A stretch of 64,000 nucleotides of DNA from Phycisphaerales bacterium (GCA_016709445.1 JADJMV010000001.1:977398-1041397); one strand, 5' to 3'; numbered from the stretch's first letter, positions 44,961-55,669 are shown. A program made the numbers and translations. The notes: generated by a model from the letters alone, not told the origin.

Positions 44961-45551
44961 ATGGCGTCACGGGTTGACATGCATCGTGCGGCCTTGGTTT
45001 CCCTGGTGGTGATGGCGAGCGCCTCGGGCGTTGTGCTCGGCGGCGTCGTGGATCAGGAGAACCTGCTCTACAACGGCGGCACCAGCGCCCGGACCCTCCC
45101 GGGCTACACGGTGTGGCAGGCGTTCACCGCGGGCAAGACCGGCACGCTCGACCAGATCGATATGGGGTTCTTCAACGACATGTCGGGTGACGGCACGCTG
45201 CGGATCTACGAGGGGCGCGGCACCCAGGGCTCCCTGCTGCAGCAGCGCCCGGTGCCGGTGATCGGGATCACGCAGCAGGGCCCGACCTGGAACGACTGGA
45301 CCGTGAGCGTCCCGGTCACGGCTGGGCTCGAGTACACCTTCGAGTTCACGCCGAACCCGAACACACTGCCCGATCCGTACGGCGTGTGCATCGGGGCGTA
45401 CAACCCCTACGCGCGCGGCGTGTTCGGGCTCAATGATCCCTCGGGGAGCTACGAGACCGAATTCGACATGGTGTTCCGGACGTACGTCGCGGTGCCGGCC
45501 CCGGCGGGGCTTCTGGTGCTGGGGGGCCTCGTGGTGCGGCGCCGACGGTAG
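44961..45551 (+). CDS. Exported protein with VPAP-type C-terminal sorting signal
   Basis: The 196-residue product follows a GAGAGG site 7 nt before the ATG. It has a signal peptide (AALVSLVVMASASGVVLG) and a beta-sandwich body (GYTVWQAFTAGKTGTLDQID; LEYTFEFTPNPNTLPDP). It ends in VPAPAGLLVLGGLVVRRRR. The tail replaces the canonical PEP by PAP, as in the other sorted proteins here. It is likely surface-anchored; the function is unknown. Confidence 0.75.
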   Translation: MASRVDMHRAALVSLVVMASASGVVLGGVVDQENLLYNGGTSARTLPGYTVWQAFTAGKTGTLDQIDMGFFNDMSGDGTLRIYEGRGTQGSLLQQRPVPVIGITQQGPTWNDWTVSVPVTAGLEYTFEFTPNPNTLPDPYGVCIGAYNPYARGVFGLNDPSGSYETEFDMVFRTYVAVPAPAGLLVLGGLVVRRRR

Positions 45552-45590
45552 CCCCCGCGGGCAGGGAGCCGGTCCTCGGTAAGCGGCAGC

Positions 45591-45617
45591 GACCCGCGCG
45601 GCGGCTCCGCGCGGGTC
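45591..45617. terminator. Hairpin between convergent genes
   Basis: A 10-bp perfect inverted repeat (GACCCGCGCG and CGCGCGGGTC) has a 7-nt loop. It lies between the exported protein gene ending at 45551 (+) and the one ending at 45849 (-). It could end both transcripts. Confidence 0.6.
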
Positions 45618-45848
45618 GGTCGTCCGCCGGGCGCAGCGGACGCGGCCGGTGCACGCGTGGCGGCTGGCCGACAGCAAGACCGCGGAATTCCAGCCGCATG
45701 CGGACAGCCTGCAGGTGGCGAGGGTGATCGGCTCGGTCTGATGCGGCGCGCCGATCAATCCATCCGACGCGACGGGCGCGGTGCCGCCGACAGCCACGTC
45801 GTTGCCGACGCGGAGCTGGCGCACAACACGGCTCCTGTGCCCGCGTGA

Positions 45849-46349
45849 TCAGCGGCGGCGGCGGGTGAGGCCGAGGAGGCCGAGCCCGAAGACCGCTCCG
45901 GTGGCGGGGGCGGGGATGACTTCGAGGTTGTACGCGCCCTCGGTGAAGAAGGTCGAGTCCACCACGACGAAGTAGGTGCCGGGGGCGGCCCCAAACTCGG
46001 TGACCGTGTCGAAGGCGCCCACGATGCTGTAGTTCCCCGAGTCGTCGTAGCTGTCAGGGGTGTAGAGGAAAAGATCGTTGTCGGATCCGTTGAGCGACGT
46101 GAGGTTGACGGTCAGGTTGCCGCCGAGCCAGTCGATCTGCCACACATCGTCGCCGCCGTCCCAGATATCGAAGATATGCGTGCCGCTGGAGAAGCCGTCG
46201 TTGTCGTCGGAGTGACCCGTGGTGTCACCGGAGACGAGGCTGCCGTTGGAGAGCGGGCCGAGAATGGTCTGGCCGGTGAAGTCGGCGCGGGCGACGCCGG
46301 CGACGGCGAGGAGGGCGGCCAGCGCGGCGGTCGTGCGAAGCGTGGTCAT
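45849..46349 (-). CDS. Exported protein with IPAP-type C-terminal sorting signal (PPC-like domain)
   Basis: The 166-residue protein has a signal peptide (TTAALAALLAVAGVARA) and a single beta-sandwich that resembles a pre-peptidase C-terminal domain (WQIDWLGGNLTVNLTSLNGS, then DNDLFLYTPDSYDDSGNYSI). It ends in IPAPATGAVFGLGLLGLTRR. The start at 46349 follows a purine-rich leader without a strong ribosome site. It is likely a surface protein. It is convergent with the gene at 44961. Confidence 0.75.
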   Translation of the reverse strand: MTTLRTTAALAALLAVAGVARADFTGQTILGPLSNGSLVSGDTTGHSDDNDGFSSGTHIFDIWDGGDDVWQIDWLGGNLTVNLTSLNGSDNDLFLYTPDSYDDSGNYSIVGAFDTVTEFGAAPGTYFVVVDSTFFTEGAYNLEVIPAPATGAVFGLGLLGLTRRRR

Positions 46350-46507
46350 ATTGGTCTCTCTTTCTCTCTCTGCGGGGAGCGGCCCAGGGCGAACGGCGGT
46401 GCCGGACTGAAGCCCCGAACTGCCCCGAGAGCGTACCAAAATGTGCGTTGCTGAGGAGGCGTAGAGTTGAGATGTTGATCTGGGGGCTTTAAAAGAGAGG
46501 ACAATCC

Positions 46508-46933
46508 ATGACCGTACTTGCATCGGAAACCGCCAGCACGACCGCCGGACGCGAGGGTCGGGCCACGAGCCCGGACGGGAAGATCGATCTGGCGCTCTCT
46601 CCCCCAGGATCGAACGGCCCGGGGACCAACCCCGAGCAGCTCTTCGCGGCCGGCTATTCGGCCTGCTTCGGCGGCGCGATACTCGCCGCGGCGGGTCTGG
46701 CGAAAGTGCCGCTGAAGGGGGCGGACGTCAAGGTGACGGCCGTGGTCAACCTGAACAAGGACGACAGCGGTTTCTTCATCGATGCGACGCTGAACGCGGA
46801 ATTGAAGGGCGTCGCGCAGGCCCAGGCGGCGCAGTTGGTGGCCAAGGCGCACACGATCTGTCCCTACTCGAAGGCCACGCGGGGGAATGTCGCGGTGAAG
46901 CTGAAGGCCAACGGCGAGGCAGTGGAGGGGTAG
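46508..46933 (+). CDS. Organic hydroperoxide resistance protein (Ohr/OsmC family)
   Basis: The 141-residue protein has the two catalytic Cys of Ohr peroxidases: the peroxidatic one in AAGYSACFGGAILAA and the resolving one in HTICPYSKATRGN. The conserved Arg lies in the N-terminal half. It reduces organic and lipid hydroperoxides using lipoylated proteins. A purine-rich GAGAGG site precedes the ATG. No OhrR-type repressor is adjacent, so regulation is not visible. Confidence 0.9.
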   Translation: MTVLASETASTTAGREGRATSPDGKIDLALSPPGSNGPGTNPEQLFAAGYSACFGGAILAAAGLAKVPLKGADVKVTAVVNLNKDDSGFFIDATLNAELKGVAQAQAAQLVAKAHTICPYSKATRGNVAVKLKANGEAVEG

Positions 46934-47399
46934 AGGTCGAGAGCCTCGTTGGGGCGGTGCGCGGGGCCACGCCGGCGCGGGGCGAGGCGACGGTGCTCGG
47001 TTGCGAGCTTGGCCTTGAGCGAGCGCTCGGATTGTGAACTGCATTGACCGTTCGGCCAGTCCGCCGAGCCCCCGCGGGTGCGCTCGGTTCTAGGTGGCCC
47101 GGTCTGAGATCGCCACCGCGGTCCGGCCCTCGCACCCGGGCCACCTGCCGGCCCCCGCTCGGTGGCGGGCGTGCGATGCTCTCCTGCCGTCGTCCGCCGG
47201 TCTCGCTCGCTCGACCGGCCTCTGATCCCCACGGCCACCGGCATCGGCTTCCCCATTTCGGGCTGCAACCCCGCGGCCGGCGGTTGCGAACGTACTTCCG
47301 GCCTGCCCCCGCAACGCGGTGGGCGGCCGCCCAGCCCACATACCCCCGGGCCGGGCTTCACGCCCAAGAGGCGGACGCTCGCAACACGAGGAGATAGGC
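46934..47399. other. Intergenic region of 466 bp
   Basis: It lies between ohr and the next exported protein gene. Several long frames cross it on both strands, but none shows a start site, hydrophobic pattern or known motif. No hairpin or promoter was recognised with confidence. Confidence 0.4.
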
Positions 47400-48512
47400 A
47401 TGTCCCGACCGCTCGACGCTCATGTGGTGACCCTCTGCGCTATGGCTCTTCCCGCTCTCGCCGGTCCGGTGGGCTGGCAGTACTCCGTCCTGAACGCCGG
47501 TGGCCAGGGGTCCTATATCGCCCAGGCGACGCACGGCGCGGGACTCACCGCGGGCTACTTCGGCTCGGGCAATGGCTCGGACGACCACGCGGCGGTCTGG
47601 ACGGGCCTCACGCCCGACGACCTCATCGACGTGCACCCCGACGGTTTCGAAGCCTCGCGGATCAATGCCACATCCGGCGCGCAGCATGTCGGCCATACCG
47701 TCCTGAACGGGCGAATCCGCGCCGGGCTCTGGACGGACAACTCCGCCGCCGGCTTCGTCAGTCTCCACCCCGCCGGGATGCGGATCTCCTACGCGCTCGG
47801 CACCGACGGCGAGCACCAGGTCGGCTTCGGGGAGACCTCGCAGGGCGCTCAAAGGGCGTTCATGTGGTCGGGGGACGCTGGCAGCGCCGTCTCACTCCAC
47901 CCGAACTGGGCCACCCAGTCCGAGGCGTTCGACATCGGCGGTGGGCGAGAAGTCGGTTATGTGGAGACGCTCTTCGGCGGAAGCGGGGGCTACTGGGAGG
48001 GCTCGGCCGATTCCTGGACCCCGCTCCAAGCCGTGGGCGACGGCTTTGGGAGCACCTTCACCAACTGCATCTCCCCGGACGGCCGGCAGCAGGGTGGCTT
48101 CGCGGTCTCCCACCTCAGCGGGGTCAACTGGGCCGCGATCTGGGACGGCTCGACCGACACCTTCCGCAGCCTGCACCCGGACCCCTCGCTCCTCGGCTCC
48201 ACACTGCTCGACACCGACGGCACGTACCAGGTCGGGTACATCATCAACTTTGGCCAGTTCGCCGCGCTCTGGGAGGGCACCCCGGAGAGCTATGTCGATC
48301 TGCACTCGGTGCTCCCGGACTACTACACCACCTCCCATGCGTTCGAGGTGTACACCGACGACGAGGGCGTCTGGGTCGCTGGGCGGGCCTCCAACTCGCT
48401 CCGCGGCGGCTGGGACGCCATCGTGTGGCACCTGCCCGTCCCGACACCACCGACGGCGCTGCTGTTCGGCTCCGCCGCCTTCCTCTTCGGTGCGCGCCGG
48501 CGGCGGGGGTAG
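47400..48512 (+). CDS. Exported repeat protein with VPTP-type C-terminal sorting signal
   Basis: GAGGAG lies 6 nt before ATG 47400. The 370-residue product has a signal peptide (VVTLCAMALPALAG) and repeats of about 45 residues with the pattern Q-V-G-x-x-x-x-x-G-x-x-x-A-x-x-W (HVGHTVLNGRIRAGLWTDN; QVGFGETSQGAQRAFMWSGD; QVGYIINFGQFAALWEG). This pattern resembles the HAF-type propeller repeat. The C-terminus is VPTPPTALLFGSAAFLFGAR. It is probably a surface protein of unknown role. Confidence 0.75.
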   Translation: MSRPLDAHVVTLCAMALPALAGPVGWQYSVLNAGGQGSYIAQATHGAGLTAGYFGSGNGSDDHAAVWTGLTPDDLIDVHPDGFEASRINATSGAQHVGHTVLNGRIRAGLWTDNSAAGFVSLHPAGMRISYALGTDGEHQVGFGETSQGAQRAFMWSGDAGSAVSLHPNWATQSEAFDIGGGREVGYVETLFGGSGGYWEGSADSWTPLQAVGDGFGSTFTNCISPDGRQQGGFAVSHLSGVNWAAIWDGSTDTFRSLHPDPSLLGSTLLDTDGTYQVGYIINFGQFAALWEGTPESYVDLHSVLPDYYTTSHAFEVYTDDEGVWVAGRASNSLRGGWDAIVWHLPVPTPPTALLFGSAAFLFGARRRRG

Positions 48513-48666
48513 GCGAGAGCGCCGGGCCCGTTGCCACGCAGTGCGCGGGGATGGATGGCCGCACGCTTCTTGTTGGCTCCGCACTTCGGAATGAGGGAGC
48601 GAGCGGGTGGCGGCGAGCGGCGCCACCCGGGGTTGCGGGCGATTCGGCCCGACCTGCGCAGCGCGC

Positions 48667-51600
48667 CTAGCCCTCGCTCCGCCGCCGGCCGTGCGTCACG
48701 ACCAGGAGCGCCGGGAGCAGCCCAAGAATGATCGGCACCTGAACCGCCAGACCACTGATGATCGCGATCGCCAGCGGCTGAATCATCGCCGCGCCCTCGC
48801 CGATGTTGAGCGCCAGCGGCAGCATCGCGAGAATAGCCGCCAGACTCGTCATCGAGATCGGGCGGAGCCTGGCGATGGCCGCGCTCACGAGGGCCTCCGT
48901 GTCCCTCGCACCGTCACCCGATTGACGAAACACCTCGGAGACGTAGAACACCCCGATCTCCGCGGCAGCGCCCACAATCATGGCAAAGCCCATCATCGAG
49001 GAGATGTCCAGTTGTGTCCCGGTCAGACGCAGCCCGAGCACCACACCGGGGATCGTCAGCAGACAGGAGAGGGTCAGCATCAGCGCGACCCGGATGCTCT
49101 CGTACATGAAGAGCACCAGCACGCCGAGCAGCAGCACCGCCGCCGCGAACACGGCGCCGAGCGAGCGGAATGCCCGCTGTTGCTCGCCGTAGAGCCCGCC
49201 GAGACGGTAGGAAACGCCCGGGCTCAAGGCGCCGGACTGGTCGAGCGAGGCCCGCACGGTGCGGACGGCGCTTCCCAGATCGACCCCCTCGGTCCTGGCG
49301 GTGACAGAGACGGTCGGGCGCAGACCCTCGCGGCTGATGGTCGGCTGACCGGCGACCCGCTCGATGGTCGCGATCTGCCGGAGGAGCACGGTCGATCCCG
49401 AGGCTGTCGCAAGCCGGAAGTCGCCGACGTCGTCCTCGATTGCCCGCTCGCTCGGGCGCGTCCAGAGTCGTATCGCGATGACCTTGGGCTGCTCGATGAT
49501 GCTGCCGACCACGCTCCCGGCCAGGAGCGTCCCGACCTGCGAGTTCACGCGCTCCGGATCAATCCCGTAGAGCGCCGCGAGGTGTTGATCGACGCGGATC
49601 TCGAGCGCATCGCCCGCGATGTGGAGCCCGTTGTTGACGTCGACGATGCCCGGGAGTGTCCTCAAGCGCTCGGCGACCCGGACCGCCTCGGATTCGAGGA
49701 TCGCCGGGTCAGTTGCCGAGAGCTTGACCTCGATCGGCTGGGGCACGGCGGTGAGATCGCCGATCAGATCTTCCATGAGCTGGAGGAGCTCGACATCGAC
49801 GCCGGGTGCCTGCCCCTGTATCCGCCGGCGGACGTCCGCCATGATGTCCTCGATCCCTCGGCGCGGCGCTCCGTGCAGTCTGACAAAGAAATCACCCTCG
49901 TTGGCCTCGGTCAGCCCGCCGCCAAGCTGCGCGCCCGTACGCCTGGAGTAGGTCGCGACCTCCGGGGTTTCCTGCAGGACGCGCTCGACCTGCCGGATGA
50001 TTCGATCGGTCTCCGAGAGCGAGGTGCCCGGCTCCGTCACGTAGTCGAGCACGAAGCCGCCCTCATCCATCGGCGGCATGAACCCGGTCGGCAACCCCTT
50101 GAACGCCAGATACCCCGCGCCCAGCCACGCCAGGCAGACCAGGGGCACGATCCAACGCACCCGGATCAGGAGACGCAGCATCCAGGCGAACAAGCCCTGG
50201 ATCAGGCGGAAGATCGGACCCGAGTCCTCACGCTCGGCGTCCCTCGCGCCGAGCAGTCGGGCCGAGAGCACCGGGATGGCGAGGTACGCGATGACGAAGG
50301 AGATGATCAGGCTCATCGCCATTGTCAGCGACAGGGCCTTGAAGAACTCGCCGGTCACTCCCGTGAGGAACACCGGGGGGAGGAAGATGATGATGGTGGC
50401 CAGCGAGGCCCCCATCAGCGGGCGCCCGAACTCTCCCGCCGCGCCCAACACCCGGCTCCGGTGATCCTCGGCGCCCGTCGGGCCTTCGCCCCGCAGCCTG
50501 CTCACGATGTGTTCGACGACGACGATCGCATCGTCGATGATGAGGCCGACCGCGGCCGCCATCCCCCGAGCGTCATGATGTTGAGGCTTTGGCCGAGGAC
50601 GAGCAGCAGCAGACACGCCGAGGCGAGCACGCTGGGCACCACCAGGATCGCGATGAGCGTGAGCTTGAAGCTCCGCAGAAAGCCGAGCAGCACGAGCGCC
50701 GCGAGGATGGTTCCGACGATCACCGCGTCACGCACGCTGGCCGCCGACGCCCGGATCAGGTCGCTCTGGTCGTACCAGACCGAGAGGGTGTCACCCGCCG
50801 GAAGCCGGGTGCGCTCCGTGGCCAGTGCGCGGGTGACATCCGCCGAGATGGCGACGGTGTTCCCGCCCGGTTGCTGGTACACCTGGAGCAGCACGGCCTC
50901 GCGCCCGTCGGCCGTCACCCGCGTCCAAACCGGTTCGGGCGCGGGGCGGACGGTGGCAACGTCGCCGAGACGGGTGACGGCCAGCCCGTCGGACCTGAGC
51001 ACGAGCCCTTCGAGGTCCGCCGCGCTGGTGACCTGCGGAGCCGTGATCACCAGATCGAGTCTGTAGAAGTCCTCGACGCGCCCGAGCGCCTCGATCGAAC
51101 TCCACGTGCCGACGGCGCCGGCGACATCCTCGATCGTCACGCCGGCGGCCGCGAGCCTGACCGGGTCGATCACGATCTGCAACTCTTCCCGTGCGCCCCC
51201 GAGCAGTTCGACGCGGGCGACGCCATCCACGGCGAGCAACTCGGGGCGGAGTTCGAAGGAGGCCCGCTCCCAGAGCTTCGTGGTGGGTTCAGTGTCCGAG
51301 ACGAGCGAGATGGCGACCACCGGGAAGACCGTCGGGTCCATGCGGCGGGCCTCAAACCGCGTCCCGGCCGGCAGGTCCGGCGCCAATTGGCTCAGGGCGG
51401 ATTCGACCAGCAGCAGTTCGCTGGTCATGTCCGCCCCCCACGGGAAATCCAGCGAAATCTCCGCGCTGCCTCGGCTGGTCTGTGATCGGAGGTTCTTGAC
51501 GCCCGGGACGGCGCGCAGCGCCTCCTCGCCGGGCATCGTGACGCTCGCCAGCATCTGGTCGGCGGGGCGATCGCCCGCGTCGATCGAGACGACGATGCGG

Positions 51601-51728
51601 GGAAAGCTGACCTGGGGAAACAACGCGACCGGCAGGCGCATCGCGGCGAACAGGCCAGCGATCGCCACCTCTCCGAAGAGCACGACGAACGCCCTGCCTC
51701 GGAGACTCAGACGTTGGAGCAGTGTCAC
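48667..51728 (-). pseudogene. RND efflux pump inner-membrane subunit, one frame break before TM4
   Basis: Starting at GTG 51728 (overlapping the fusion-protein stop), the gene encodes an AcrB/CusA-like pump of about 1,020 residues. The N-terminal half ends at SLNIMTLGG. The C run at 50563-50567 (G on the coding strand) lacks one base, and the continuation is MAAAVGLIIDDAIVVVEHIV, whose Asp pair is the proton relay of TM4. Twelve helices and two porter loops are otherwise conserved, and the total length is normal. It should export a toxic compound or metal driven by protons. Because only one base is missing, the gene is probably intact in the cell. Confidence 0.85.
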
Positions 51729-52846
51729 CGACCACCCTCCACGCGGACCGCGACCCCGTCCTCCAATTCGGGGCCACCCTGGGTGACGACCGAATCGCCC
51801 GGCGCGAGCCCGGCCGCCTCGATGCAGACCGTCTCGGAGTTGCCGGCGAGCAGCGTGGCGTCCAGTCGCTTCGCAACGCCTCCTCGCACGACGAATACCC
51901 CGGCGCCCTCATCGCCCAGCACCAACGCGCCGCGCGGAACGAGCATGCCGTCGCGGCTGGCGAACGTGGCCACCACGCGCACGGGGGTGCCGGGCAACCA
52001 GCTGTCCGGACCGATCCGTGTCGTCCAGCCGGTCACCACCCGGGAATCCGGATCCACCGCCGGCTCCAGCCGATCGAGCGTCAGTTCGACCTCGCCGAGC
52101 GACGCGGCCATCGGCGCGGACACCCGCACCGATGTGCCGGGGTAGACGTGCTCCACGGCATCGAGGGGTACGCCGAACCGCACCGCCACGTCGTCGCGAC
52201 CGGCGACCTCAAAGAGCACCTCGCCCGCCGGGACAACCGACCCGGCCGGTGATCCGGCGCTGAGCACCACGCCGCCGCGCGGGGCGGCGATCAGCCCGCC
52301 CTCGGCGGGCAGAGCGCGGCGCAGAGAATCCAGGTGAACCCGAGCGGTCCGCAACTGCTGCTCGGCCTGCACGACGTCCGTGCGCGTGCCGAGCCTGGCC
52401 TCGAGGCGGGCATTGGCGGCCCCGAGCGCCGCCTCGGCCGCGTCCACCCCAGCCTGGGCCTCGTCGATCTGGCTCAGGACCCCGCGGGTGGGCTCCACGT
52501 GCAGCATCGGCGCACCGAGATCGACCTGTTGGCCGGCCACGGCAAACGCCTGCACGATGCGCACATCGCAGGCGAGCGTCTGAGTCTCGGTCGCGCCCGG
52601 CATCCGTTCGACCGACCCGAGCAACTCCGCGGTCTGCTGGAGGTGGCCGGCAACGGTCCGTGCGACCCGCACCGGGCGGGCCTGCTCCGACGCGTTGTCC
52701 GGGTTGGCGGGCGCGGGCTCGGCGACGCGGCCGGGCGCCCGCGTCCGCCAGGGTACGAGGCCCTCACGCTCCGCCAGTATCCCGCCGACAAGGCCCAGGC
52801 CCGTGGCGACAACAGCAACGATCGTGACGACCAGGCCTCGATTCAT
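51725..52846 (-). CDS. RND efflux membrane fusion protein (HlyD family)
   Basis: The 373-residue protein has one N-terminal helix (GLVVTIVAVVATGLGLVGGI), a barrel-sandwich half motif (AFAVAGQQVDLGAPMLHVEP), a helical hairpin (GVDAAEAALGAANARLEARL), the second half motif (LIAAPRGGVVLSAGSPAGSV) and C-terminal beta domains. It bridges the inner-membrane pump and TolC. Its ATG overlaps the TolC stop (ATGA), and its stop overlaps the pump start (GTGA), so all three are translated in a chain. Confidence 0.9.
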   Translation of the reverse strand: MNRGLVVTIVAVVATGLGLVGGILAEREGLVPWRTRAPGRVAEPAPANPDNASEQARPVRVARTVAGHLQQTAELLGSVERMPGATETQTLACDVRIVQAFAVAGQQVDLGAPMLHVEPTRGVLSQIDEAQAGVDAAEAALGAANARLEARLGTRTDVVQAEQQLRTARVHLDSLRRALPAEGGLIAAPRGGVVLSAGSPAGSVVPAGEVLFEVAGRDDVAVRFGVPLDAVEHVYPGTSVRVSAPMAASLGEVELTLDRLEPAVDPDSRVVTGWTTRIGPDSWLPGTPVRVVATFASRDGMLVPRGALVLGDEGAGVFVVRGGVAKRLDATLLAGNSETVCIEAAGLAPGDSVVTQGGPELEDGVAVRVEGGR

Positions 52847-54249
52847 GATCCACCTCCCCCGGCCAGCGAACCCGACTCGGTCTCGAACGCGACGCGGAGC
52901 TCGGCTCGACGCTGCTGCAGCGCCAGCAGCGCGAGTCGATTGTCCGTGACATCCGTTCTCAGCTGCTCGAGGCTCAGGATGTCAACCAGGTGCTGGGCGG
53001 CGTCTCGCTCGATGATGTCCAGCGTCGATTGCGAGGCGTCCAACGCGGCAGCCTGGCTGTCGATCTCGGGACCGAGACTCTCGAGCTCGGTCAGGATCGC
53101 GCCGAGGTCGGCCCGCAGGGCGAACTCCCGCGCGACATACTCTTGAAACAACCGCGCTCTTGTCGCGCGGGCCCCGGCGATTCGCCCCTGCCCCCGGTCG
53201 AAGATGGGCAGCTCGAGCGATACGCCCAAGCCGATCGTCCGGACATCACCGGTGTCACGGGCGCCGTTCAGTCCGAGGCTGAGGCGAGGGAACTGCGAAA
53301 GGATCGACTGGCGTACGCGTTCCTCCTGCGCTTCGTAACCCAGCCGCAGGGCCGCGAGGTCGAGCCTCCGGTCACGAGCAGCGCGGAACGCCGATTCAAG
53401 TGTCGAGTCGGCCGCGCCGGCCTCCACCTGCGGCGCGCGCAGCACGAGTGTCGCGTCCGGCGGAAGCCCGATCGCGCGTTTGACCTCCAGTTGTGCCAGC
53501 GCCCCGGCACGCTCCGCCTCGCGGAGCTGCGCCTGGTACCCGTGGAGCGTCGATCGCGCCGCCGCTACGTCGAGAGAGGTCGCCTCCCCGGCGTCGAGCG
53601 CGCGGGTGAGGTCTCCCAGGGCGGCGTCCGCGCCCGCGGCGGCCTGCGAGAGCACCTGGCGGATCTGGTCCTGCCACGCAGCCTGCACGACGGCGAGCCG
53701 GGCAGCGCAGGCGACCTGCCACTCCTCCCAGGCCATGTCGAGCTGGGCGGCCCGGTCGTCGGCCCTCGCGGCGGCGAGGGCCGCGTTGTGCTCGATCAGC
53801 GCGTTGATCTCCCAGTCGACGCCGATGCCGTACGCGGTGACCGCGCCGTCGGTGGCTCCGCCCGCAGGCTGATCGATCGAGGCGCTGAACTGCGGGTTGG
53901 GCAGAAGCCCCGCCTGGATGAGCTGAGCCGCGACGAGGCCCCGTCCCGCGCGCCCCGCCCGGAGGTCGGGATTGAGCACCACCGCCAGGCAGGCGGCCTC
54001 CGTAGGGTCGATGCCGTCCGACGGGTCGATGACGCAGGGTGGGAGCAGCGGGTGCTGCGAGGCCTGGTATCGCTGGGCAAGCTCCCCGAGCGGAGGCCGG
54101 TCGAGCGCCGCATCGACTGCATCTCGACTGAGCGGGTGGGGCACGTACGACTCGCAGCCGCTGAGTCCCGATATGGCGAGCAGGCATGAAAGCCCGGCCG
54201 CGATCCGGGGCCGCGATGGAGGCGTTTGACAACAGACGATCTCAGGCAT
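52843..54249 (-). CDS. TolC-family outer-membrane efflux lipoprotein
   Basis: The 468-residue protein has a lipobox (ISGLSGC) and two OEP repeats of long helices. The first carries LNPDLRAGRAGRGLVAAQL and LLPNPQFSASIDQPAG, the second RLDLAALRLGYEAQEERVR and LSLGLNGA. It forms the outer-membrane exit duct. The ATG lies inside the end of the histidine kinase gene (8-bp overlap ATGCCTGA). It is part of a six-gene minus-strand operon. Confidence 0.88.
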   Translation of the reverse strand: MPEIVCCQTPPSRPRIAAGLSCLLAISGLSGCESYVPHPLSRDAVDAALDRPPLGELAQRYQASQHPLLPPCVIDPSDGIDPTEAACLAVVLNPDLRAGRAGRGLVAAQLIQAGLLPNPQFSASIDQPAGGATDGAVTAYGIGVDWEINALIEHNAALAAARADDRAAQLDMAWEEWQVACAARLAVVQAAWQDQIRQVLSQAAAGADAALGDLTRALDAGEATSLDVAAARSTLHGYQAQLREAERAGALAQLEVKRAIGLPPDATLVLRAPQVEAGAADSTLESAFRAARDRRLDLAALRLGYEAQEERVRQSILSQFPRLSLGLNGARDTGDVRTIGLGVSLELPIFDRGQGRIAGARATRARLFQEYVAREFALRADLGAILTELESLGPEIDSQAAALDASQSTLDIIERDAAQHLVDILSLEQLRTDVTDNRLALLALQQRRAELRVAFETESGSLAGGGGS

Positions 54250-55669
54250 GGCCGGGCCCCCCGGCAGCTCCGGCGTCGCGTCGTTCGGTGAGGGTGAATG
54301 ACAAGACACCGTCCTGGACCTCCGCGGTGCAATCCAGGCCGCAACCGGAGCACACATGGCGCACCACGCTGAGCCCGAGCCCGCTGTGGCTTCGACTCGA
54401 GCGCGAGGCCTCGGCCCGCCAGAACGGCTCGAAGAGCTGCGCCAACTGCGGTTCAGTGAGTGACACCGGCCAATTGCTGATGCGCAACGTTCGCCCGCCC
54501 GGCGACGTGGCGACTTCGATCGCAATCTCGCCCCCCCTCGGCGTGTACTCCAAGGCGTTGTCGAACAGATTGCGCAGACCGATCGTGGACACCGGTTCGG
54601 GCACCAGCCATGGGCTGTCATCTCGGGGCGCCTGCGATCGAACGGTCAGGCTGATGCCCGCCGCAGCCGCGGCGTCTCCCATCTGCTGGGCCTGCGACCG
54701 CGCGGCCTCCCAGAGGTCGACCATCCGCTCACCGTCAGTCGCGAGGTCTGCCGGATTGCGCCCGAGCAGGAGCAGGGCCTCGATGAGTCGAGCCATGCGG
54801 TCGGTGATGAGATCGGCCCGCTCGACCGCGGTGGTCAGGCGTTGCGGCTCGGGCCAGCGTCGGGCGACATCGATCGTGGTCCGCAGCTCGGCGATGGGCG
54901 TGCGCAGCTCGTGGGCCGCGGCGTCGGTGAAGCGACGTTCCCGCTCGATCGTCTCGGCGACGCGTGCGAGCAATCGGTCGAGAGCGTCGAAAACCGGCCG
55001 CAGTTCGGAAGGCCGCTCGCCCTCGTTGCGCAGGGGCGCGATCGCGTCGGGGCGGACTCTGCCCATTTGGTCCGCGAGGCGGTCGAGCGGGCGCAGGCCG
55101 GTGCGCACCCCCCACCAGACGAGCCCGGCCGTCGCGACGAGGACCGATGCGCCAGTGGCGACGATGGCCGCCGCGACGGCGCTCAACGCGTGGTCGAGCG
55201 GCGCTCGATCGGCGACGCATGTCAGGGTCACGACCGGCGCTGGTTCGCCCGGCTCACCGCCCTGCTGCGGTTCCTCTTCGGGGAGTGCTACGACACGGAT
55301 GCTGACCGCCTGGCCATCGGTATCTCCCGGGAGCTCGACGGCGGACCAGACCACCTCGCCGGGCCGAAGCGCGGGCGGCGGTCCGTTCTCCCACGCGAAC
55401 TCGCCGGCGCCGGCGACCCGGCCGCCGGCGGCATCGACGATGCTGTAGATACCCGGCAGCCCGCCCGCGGCGCTCGATTCGAGCTCGACCTCGCCGGCAT
55501 CGACCACGATGGAGGCGGCGAGTGTCCTCGCCTGTGTGAGCAGGCCTTGCTTGAATTGGCCGACGAGCCTGGCCCTCGAGACCGCGTGCAGCACGAGGCC
55601 GCCGGCCACCAGCGATGTGCAGGAGCCCGAGAGGATCAGCACGAGCAGCCGTGTGCGGATGGAGTTCAT
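54242..55669 (-). CDS. Sensor histidine kinase controlling the efflux operon
   Basis: The 475-residue protein has an N-terminal helix (LLVLILSGSCTSLVAGGLVL), a periplasmic domain of about 110 residues, a second helix (AVAAAIVATGASVLVATAGL) and a HAMP linker. The H box is DAAAHELRTPIAELRTT. The ATPase domain has N box LRNLFDNALEYTP and GLGLSVVRHV. The ATG overlaps the regulator's stop (ATGA). It probably senses the pump substrate or envelope stress and phosphorylates the adjacent regulator. Confidence 0.9.
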   Translation of the reverse strand: MNSIRTRLLVLILSGSCTSLVAGGLVLHAVSRARLVGQFKQGLLTQARTLAASIVVDAGEVELESSAAGGLPGIYSIVDAAGGRVAGAGEFAWENGPPPALRPGEVVWSAVELPGDTDGQAVSIRVVALPEEEPQQGGEPGEPAPVVTLTCVADRAPLDHALSAVAAAIVATGASVLVATAGLVWWGVRTGLRPLDRLADQMGRVRPDAIAPLRNEGERPSELRPVFDALDRLLARVAETIERERRFTDAAAHELRTPIAELRTTIDVARRWPEPQRLTTAVERADLITDRMARLIEALLLLGRNPADLATDGERMVDLWEAARSQAQQMGDAAAAAGISLTVRSQAPRDDSPWLVPEPVSTIGLRNLFDNALEYTPRGGEIAIEVATSPGGRTLRISNWPVSLTEPQLAQLFEPFWRAEASRSSRSHSGLGLSVVRHVCSGCGLDCTAEVQDGVLSFTLTERRDAGAAGGPGHA

